From positions 1 through 11,276 of the forward strand of contig CAZIGM010000051.1 of NCBI GenBank assembly GCA_964538675.1: a stretch of 11,276 nucleotides of DNA. The letters are read 5' to 3'. Made by a program: the position numbers and the translations under genes. Source of the stretch: CAZIGM01 sp964538675 (lineage in GTDB: Bacteria; Bacillota; Bacilli; Tepidibacillales; Tepidibacillaceae). A model generated the notes under the pieces. That model searched no databases and was not told where the DNA came from. It saw nothing but the letters and a program-made list of their open reading frames with translations. Positions 7,136 through 11,276 of the stretch are shown here, one piece after another (position 1 is the first letter of the stretch; every line of letters begins with the position of its first letter).

Positions 7136-7528
7136 TTATCGCTTAGAAAATTGTGGAGCTCGACGCGCCCCTTTAAGACCATATTTCTTACGCTCTTTCA
7201 TTCTTGGATCACGAGTTAGAAATCCAGCTTTCTTCAATACTGGTCTATTATCTGCATCAACTTTTAGCAACGCACGCGCAATTCCATGACGAATCGCACC
7301 AGCTTGACCTGTATATCCTCCACCTTTAGCATTTACCAATACATCATAAGATTGTAAAGTCCCTGTAGCTACTAGAGGTTGTTTAACAATTAGCTTTAAT
7401 GTCTCCATACCAAAATAATTATCTATATCTCGTTTATTAATTGTAATCTGCCCATCACCTGGTACTAAGCGAACACGTGCTATAGAGTGTTTGCGACGAC
7501 CAGTACCGTAATATTGTACTTGTGCCAA
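7136..7528 (-). CDS. rpsI: 30S ribosomal protein S9 (uS9), TTG start
   Basis: S9 is a small-subunit head protein whose C-terminal tail reaches the P-site tRNA. The 130 residues are full length: QYYGTGRRK near the N-terminus, the GGGYTGQAGAIRHGIARALL block in the middle, and the invariant basic end with RRAPQFSKR. The start codon is TTG at 7526-7528. It is supported by AGGGAGG (7538-7544) 9 nt upstream and by alignment of M-A-Q-V-Q-Y-Y-G with other S9 proteins. The rplM stop lies 20 nt upstream, and the two genes form the standard pair. Confidence 0.98.
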   Translation of the reverse strand: MAQVQYYGTGRRKHSIARVRLVPGDGQITINKRDIDNYFGMETLKLIVKQPLVATGTLQSYDVLVNAKGGGYTGQAGAIRHGIARALLKVDADNRPVLKKAGFLTRDPRMKERKKYGLKGARRAPQFSKR

Positions 7529-7537
7529 AGCTGTTAA

Positions 7538-7544
7538 CCTCCCT
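7538..7544 (-). promoter_or_regulatory. Ribosome binding site that fixes the TTG start of rpsI
   Basis: AGGGAGG on the - strand, 9 nt before the TTG at 7528, just after the rplM stop. There is no nearby in-frame ATG, so this site defines the start. Confidence 0.85.
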
Positions 7545-7548
7545 TATC

Positions 7549-7986
7549 TTAACCTTTAATTTCCCAAACTTCTGGTTGCTGCGCCTGATGTGGATGCTCT
7601 GAATTTTTATATACTTTTAATTTCATTCCTTGTTTACGTCCGAGTCTACCTTTTGGTAACATTCCTTTTACAGCTAATTCGATTACTCGTTCTGGCTTAT
7701 TCTTCATCATTTCTCCTGCAGAAATAACTTTTAGTCCTCCAGGATAACCAGAATGACGATAGTATTTTTTATCAGATAATTTTCTACCAGTTAATACTAC
7801 TTTATCTGCATTTATAATAATAACGAAATCTCCCGTATCTATATGTGGCGTAAACTGTGGCTTATGTTTGCCACGAATAAGAGTTGCTGCCTCTGATGCT
7901 AGACGTCCTAGCGTTTTTCCAGAAGCATCAATTACATACCATTTACGTTCAACTTCGTTTGTTTTTGCCATATATGTGGTACGCAT
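7549..7986 (-). CDS. rplM: 50S ribosomal protein L13 (uL13)
   Basis: L13 is an early-assembling large-subunit protein. The 145 residues are typical for Firmicutes. They include R-K-W-Y-V-I-D-A near the N-terminus, G-K-T-L-G-R-L-A, the HIDTGDFVIIINADKV core, and the K-G-M-L-P-K-G-R-L-G region with the E-H-P-H-Q-A-Q-Q-P end. The ATG at 7986 follows GGAGG by 7 nt. It is the first gene after a separate promoter and leader, and is followed by rpsI. Confidence 0.98.
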   Translation of the reverse strand: MRTTYMAKTNEVERKWYVIDASGKTLGRLASEAATLIRGKHKPQFTPHIDTGDFVIIINADKVVLTGRKLSDKKYYRHSGYPGGLKVISAGEMMKNKPERVIELAVKGMLPKGRLGRKQGMKLKVYKNSEHPHQAQQPEVWEIKG

Positions 7987-8072
7987 TTCTTTACCTCCTA
8001 ATCTCTATCAATCTTAACTACAATAAAATTTTTAGATATTCTAAACCCGGGGCTAGTGAGTTAAAAATACCA
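7987..8072 (-). ncRNA. 5' leader of rplM-rpsI, candidate L13 leader
   Basis: The distance from the predicted start of transcription to the rplM ATG is about 85 nt, long for a plain untranslated region. On the - strand it holds a short hairpin TTTAGA-ATA-TCTAAA (8031-8045), a CCCCGGG run just upstream of it, and a CTTGG that can pair with CCGGG. L13 leaders that bind the ribosomal protein have been described as structured RNAs upstream of rplM in Firmicutes, so an autoregulatory element is plausible. I cannot match the consensus from memory; identity is inferred from position and local structure. Confidence 0.42.
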
Positions 8073-8078
8073 AGATAT

Positions 8079-8107
8079 ATAATACTATACATTCCAACTT
8101 GAGTCAA
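8079..8107 (-). promoter_or_regulatory. Sigma-A-like promoter of rplM-rpsI
   Basis: On the - strand TTGACT (8102-8107) and TATTAT (8079-8084) are separated by exactly 17 nt. Each differs from the consensus hexamer by one base. It lies in the gap between truA and rplM, about 95 nt before the rplM ATG, so the ribosomal pair has its own promoter in addition to any read-through from truA. Confidence 0.82.
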
Positions 8108-8140
8108 GAACTATTAATACACTTGGTTATGTTGTCTAAA

Positions 8141-8896
8141 TTAATCTCTTATCATATCTGAATAAGTCACGTCCCATAAAATTAATCCCCTTGCCGGTGC
8201 AGTTACTCCTGCTAATTTTCTGTCTCCTTTTTCAAATAGATACGGTATCTCATCTGGTTCCAACTTTCCACTACCAACTTTAATTAATGTACCAGTTAAA
8301 ATTCGAACCATGTTGTGTAAAAATCCATTTCCACTTATCTGAAAAATTATTTCACTCCTTTCTTCCCAAACTCTTGAGTCATATATAGTTCGCACTCTAT
8401 TTAACTTGGCTTTTACTGATGAAAAAGTACTAAAATCATGTTCTCCAACAAAAAATGTACTAGCCTTGTTCATTGCATCAACATTTAAATAGTATGGAAA
8501 ATGCCATGTGTATTTTCTCCGGAATATATCTACATAATTATCATTACATATCGTATACCTATAGGTTTTCCCTTTTGTATCATATCTTGAGTGGAAATCT
8601 AGTGACACCTCTTCAGCAGATTTAACAATTATATCCTCTGGTAATGACAAATTTAAGACGATTGGTATTTTTTCTATAGGAATACTACTTTCAATAAAGA
8701 AGTTAATAATCTGCTTTCTTGCATGAACTCCTGTATCTGTTCTCCCTGAAGCATTAATTTTTATCTGTTTATTTGTTATCTTAGACAATACCTTTTGAAT
8801 TTCACCTTGAATTGTTTTCTCTCCTGGCTGGACCTGAAACCCAGAATAATTTGAACCATCATAACTAATCTCGCATTTAATATTCTTTATTCTCAT
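8141..8896 (-). CDS. truA: tRNA pseudouridine(38-40) synthase
   Basis: TruA converts uridines 38, 39 and 40 in the anticodon arm of many tRNAs to pseudouridine. The 251 residues are full length. The N-terminal block S-Y-D-G-S-N-Y-S-G-F-Q is followed by the catalytic motif GRTDTGVHA with Asp54 as nucleophile, and later by F-S-S-V-K and the GNGFLHNMVR block near residue 190. The ATG at 8896 has GAGG 7 nt upstream, placed inside the end of ecfT; the gap between the genes is 2 nt. This is the normal place of truA, after the ECF genes and before rplM. No terminator hairpin is seen after its stop. Confidence 0.97.
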   Translation of the reverse strand: MRIKNIKCEISYDGSNYSGFQVQPGEKTIQGEIQKVLSKITNKQIKINASGRTDTGVHARKQIINFFIESSIPIEKIPIVLNLSLPEDIIVKSAEEVSLDFHSRYDTKGKTYRYTICNDNYVDIFRRKYTWHFPYYLNVDAMNKASTFFVGEHDFSTFSSVKAKLNRVRTIYDSRVWEERSEIIFQISGNGFLHNMVRILTGTLIKVGSGKLEPDEIPYLFEKGDRKLAGVTAPARGLILWDVTYSDMIRD

Positions 8897-8898
8897 TA

Positions 8899-9702
8899 CT
8901 AAACCTCACAAATTAAAATAATAATAAAAATCATAAATGATATAACAATAAACACAATATCTTTCCATGTAAGTACATATTCTTTTAATCTTGTCCTACC
9001 TTTTCCACTACGGAAACCTCTTACTTCCATGGCTATCGCAATATCATCTGCTCTTTTAAACGTATTAATAAATATTGGAATGATTACAGATGTAATATCA
9101 TCCATTCTTTTAATAATCTTGCCAGTATTTAAGAAAGCACCCCTAGCTTTCTGAGATTTTATTATTTTTTCTGTTTCTTCAAAAAGTAATGGAATAAATC
9201 TAAAAGAAATAGACACCATAAATGCTATTTCACTTATTGGTACTTTAAAATATTTTAAAGGAGATAGTATTTTTTCTATTCCTATTGTTGAATCTATCAT
9301 TGTTGTAGTTAGTGTATATAAAGAAGTAATCATTATAATATATATTATTCTCAATGAAATAACTATAGCTTGTTCAACGCCATAACTATATATATTTATT
9401 CTTCCCCATTCAAAAACTATTTCTCCGCCTTTTGTAAATAAAAGATGAAAAATCAATGTTAATATAATAATCCAAACTAATGGAATAAGAGCTCTAAACA
9501 CATATGAAAATTGAATTCTTGATATAGCTATTCCAACAATTAATAATGCAAATAATAAAGTATAAACAAATATGTTTTCAATAAGAAAAAGCAATAGTAT
9601 GTACATAAATAAAACAATAATTTTAGCTCTCGCGTCAAAATTATGTAGTAACGAATTTCCTGGGACATATCTCCCTATCAAAATATTGTTTGAAAGTTTC
9701 AT
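8899..9702 (-). CDS. ecfT: ECF transporter transmembrane (T) subunit
   Basis: EcfT is the membrane scaffold that links two ATPases to exchangeable vitamin-binding S components. The 267 residues have several hydrophobic helices (about 25-60, 68-90, 110-135 and 245-265) and a long cytoplasmic coupling region. This region carries the two x-R-G motifs that contact the ATPases: ARG at 186-188 (K-S-Q-K-A-R-G) and V-R-G at 227-229 (A-M-E-V-R-G-F-R-S-G). The early P-G-N-S-x-L-H-x-D/N-x-R motif is also typical. The ATG at 9702 has AAGGTG 7 nt upstream, inside the end of ecfA2, and the gap is 2 nt. No S component is in the window, as expected for a group II module that serves S genes elsewhere. Confidence 0.96.
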   Translation of the reverse strand: MKLSNNILIGRYVPGNSLLHNFDARAKIIVLFMYILLLFLIENIFVYTLLFALLIVGIAISRIQFSYVFRALIPLVWIIILTLIFHLLFTKGGEIVFEWGRINIYSYGVEQAIVISLRIIYIIMITSLYTLTTTMIDSTIGIEKILSPLKYFKVPISEIAFMVSISFRFIPLLFEETEKIIKSQKARGAFLNTGKIIKRMDDITSVIIPIFINTFKRADDIAIAMEVRGFRSGKGRTRLKEYVLTWKDIVFIVISFMIFIIILICEV

Positions 9703-9704
9703 AA

Positions 9705-10559
9705 TTAAACACCTTGTATACGTTCAATAATATATTCTTCTAATTTCTCTATAGAAAAACAATCTAACGGTATTGATGGATTTACCTTTTTATTTATTTT
9801 CTTTATTAATTTTGTTATTTCAGGAATATCTAGATTGTTTTGTTCCAATAAATTTATATTATCAAATATCTCTTTTGCTGTGCCTTCAATTACAACTCTA
9901 CCGTTATTTAATACAATAAGATTGTCTACAATGTCAGCTATCTCATCCATATTGTGACTTACAGTGATTGTTGTAACATCCTGAATATTATGAAGTTCTT
10001 TAATCATGTTAATAATTTCCATTTTACCGACTAAATCTAAACCAGCAAAGGGTTCATCTAATAACAATATTTTAGGCTTATATGCTAAAATACCTGCAAT
10101 AGCTACCTTTCGTTTTTGACCTTCACTTAATTCAAATGGTGATCTATTAGCAAATTTTTCATATGGCAAGTTAATTCTTTCCATAGTTAGCTTTACATAT
10201 TCTAATATTTGTTTTTCATTTAAACCAAAGTTTTTTGGGCCATATGATATATCCTTTTCAATCGTTTCTTCAAACAATTGATGCTCTGGATATTGAAATG
10301 CTAGACCTACCATTCTCCTTAACTTCAAATCATCTTTCTTGTTTGTCCAATTCAAATCACCTAAAGTTACTACACCATTGTCAGGTTTTAATAACCCTGC
10401 GATTAATTGTATTATTGTGGATTTTCCAGAGCCAGTACTACCAATAATTCCAGTATTTAATCCACTTGGAATTCGAATATTAATTTTATCTACTGCTCTT
10501 TTTTCATAAGGTGTTCCCTTCATATATGTAAAAACTAAATCCTCTAGAATAATGTCCAT
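9705..10559 (-). CDS. ecfA2: ECF transporter ATPase A2
   Basis: One of the two ATPases that power vitamin uptake, 284 residues. Walker A is GSTGSGKST at 40-48, the Q loop is FQYPEHQLFE with Q89, Walker B is ILLLDE at 164-169 with catalytic E169, and the switch His is H202 (SHNMDE). The ABC signature reads LSEGQ at 144-148 instead of the usual LSGGQ. The C-terminal part beyond residue 225 is the extension seen in ECF ATPases. The ATG at 10559 overlaps the end of ecfA1 by 16 bases, suggesting coupled synthesis of the two partners. The assignment as A2 rests on order (second ATPase, directly before ecfT) and on the N-terminal F-T-Y-x-x-G-T-P-Y-E-x-x-A-V motif. Confidence 0.95.
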   Translation of the reverse strand: MDIILEDLVFTYMKGTPYEKRAVDKINIRIPSGLNTGIIGSTGSGKSTIIQLIAGLLKPDNGVVTLGDLNWTNKKDDLKLRRMVGLAFQYPEHQLFEETIEKDISYGPKNFGLNEKQILEYVKLTMERINLPYEKFANRSPFELSEGQKRKVAIAGILAYKPKILLLDEPFAGLDLVGKMEIINMIKELHNIQDVTTITVSHNMDEIADIVDNLIVLNNGRVVIEGTAKEIFDNINLLEQNNLDIPEITKLIKKINKKVNPSIPLDCFSIEKLEEYIIERIQGV

Positions 10560-11276
10560 AGATTCTTAATAAACTCCTCTTCACTTGATATTTTCTTATC
10601 AATTAAATATCCCTTGTTTCTTAATCTATGAGCTAATTCTACTATAATTGGAACTTCTAAGCCTATTGCAGATAATAAATCTCTTTTTTCAAATACTTTT
10701 ATTGGTTTATCATCTAACAATACCTCTCCATCATTTAAAACGACTATTCTATCCGAAATAAAAGATTCCTGAAGGTTATTAGTTATGTTAATTACTGATA
10801 TTTTTTCTTTCTCTGATAATTCTTTACATAACATCAACACATCTTTTTTTCCTTTTGGATCTAACATCGATATAGCCTCGTCTAATATTAAAACTTTTGG
10901 TTTCATCGCTAATATGCTAGCTATTGCAACTTTTTGTTTTTGTCCACCTGAGAGATGTTTTGGGTCCTTCATTCGTTCCGAAAAAAGTTGAACATTATTA
11001 AGAGCCTGATCTACACGTATTCTTATTTCTTTAGCGCTTACTCCATTATTCTCTAAACCAAATGCTACGTCATCCTCAAGTGTATTTGCTATAATTTGAT
11101 TGTCAGGATTTTGAAATACAATACCTACTTGATTTCTTATTTCCCATATCTGACTTCCTGATTTACTCGTTACTATGTTATCAACAATTACTACACCTTC
11201 ATTCGGACAAAATAAACCATTCAATAATTTTGCTAATGTTGTTTTACCAGAGCCATTTGGACCTATTACTGAGATA
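10544..11276 (-). CDS. ecfA1: ECF transporter ATPase A1, N-terminus cut by window end
   Basis: The frame is open from base 11275 on the - strand to the stop at 10544-10546, showing 243 residues; the first 30 or so residues lie outside. Walker A, G-P-N-G-S-G-K-T-T, is complete right at the window edge (about 11239-11265). The Q loop is FQNPDNQ, the signature is a regular LSGGQ and Walker B is VLILDE. The switch region reads I-T-N-N-L (10766-10786 region), so the His that normally follows I-T is Asn (codon at 10778-10780). A TTG at 11224 lies inside the P-loop helix and is not the start. The gene is first in the ecfA1-ecfA2-ecfT order and overlaps ecfA2. Confidence 0.94.
   Translation of the reverse strand, partial: ISVIGPNGSGKTTLAKLLNGLFCPNEGVVIVDNIVTSKSGSQIWEIRNQVGIVFQNPDNQIIANTLEDDVAFGLENNGVSAKEIRIRVDQALNNVQLFSERMKDPKHLSGGQKQKVAIASILAMKPKVLILDEAISMLDPKGKKDVLMLCKELSEKEKISVINITNNLQESFISDRIVVLNDGEVLLDDKPIKVFEKRDLLSAIGLEVPIIVELAHRLRNKGYLIDKKISSEEEFIKNLWTLF

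Noticed and set aside
7884..8102. 72-residue + strand ORF across the start of rplM.
   Set aside because: It overlaps the rplM coding start, leader and promoter on the other strand and shows no family features.
1..11276. CRISPR arrays, insertion sequences, phage genes, toxin-antitoxin pairs or defence systems.
   Set aside because: No repeat arrays, transposase motifs or related domains were found on either strand.

Overview
The window is AT-rich DNA with strong Shine-Dalgarno sequences, typical of a low-GC Firmicute. The left half looks like a copper-response locus. The right half keeps the gene order of the classical ribosomal protein region (ecfA1, ecfA2, ecfT, truA, rplM, rpsI, then cwlD and an mrp/salA-type gene), which is known from Bacillus subtilis and also found in Clostridia. 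A CwlD amidase implies an endospore former. My best guess is an anaerobic clostridial lineage, but no gene here proves the genus.

Left half, + strand (1-4997): a truncated membrane-anchored SHOCT-domain protein; a Cu(I)-type P1B ATPase with one N-terminal metal-binding domain; a small CopZ-like HMA protein that appears to start at a rare ATT codon; an OmpR-type response regulator; a membrane sensor histidine kinase; and an 80-residue two-TM protein with a Met/Cys/His-containing loop. Regulator, kinase and small protein are joined by two ATGA stop/start overlaps, so they are probably translationally coupled. A bidirectional terminator (5023-5055) separates this unit from the convergent genes. 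The likely logic is that the kinase senses metal or envelope stress, the regulator drives the operon, the HMA protein carries cytosolic Cu(I) and the ATPase exports it. No CsoR or CopY gene is visible.

Right half, - strand, in transcription order from the right edge: ecfA1 (N-terminus cut by the window end), ecfA2, ecfT and truA are packed with overlaps or 2-nt gaps. rplM-rpsI follow, with their own sigma-A-like promoter and an untranslated leader of about 85 nt, and end at a hairpin terminator. Then come cwlD (spore cortex amidase) and an Mrp/NBP35-type P-loop ATPase with an N-terminal MIP18-like domain. EcfA1, EcfA2 and EcfT form the energising module of group II ECF vitamin transporters; no substrate-binding S component is present.

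No stretch over 300 bases lacks a gene. The largest gaps are 6961-7135 (rpsI terminator plus the region upstream of cwlD) and 7987-8140 (rplM leader and promoter). I saw no tRNA, rRNA, CRISPR array, insertion sequence or attachment site. Points worth a second look are the ATT start of the copper chaperone, the coupled 80-residue protein, a C-x-C in place of the usual C-x-x-C in the Mrp ATPase, and paired motif changes in EcfA1 and EcfA2 that fall in the same composite ATP site.
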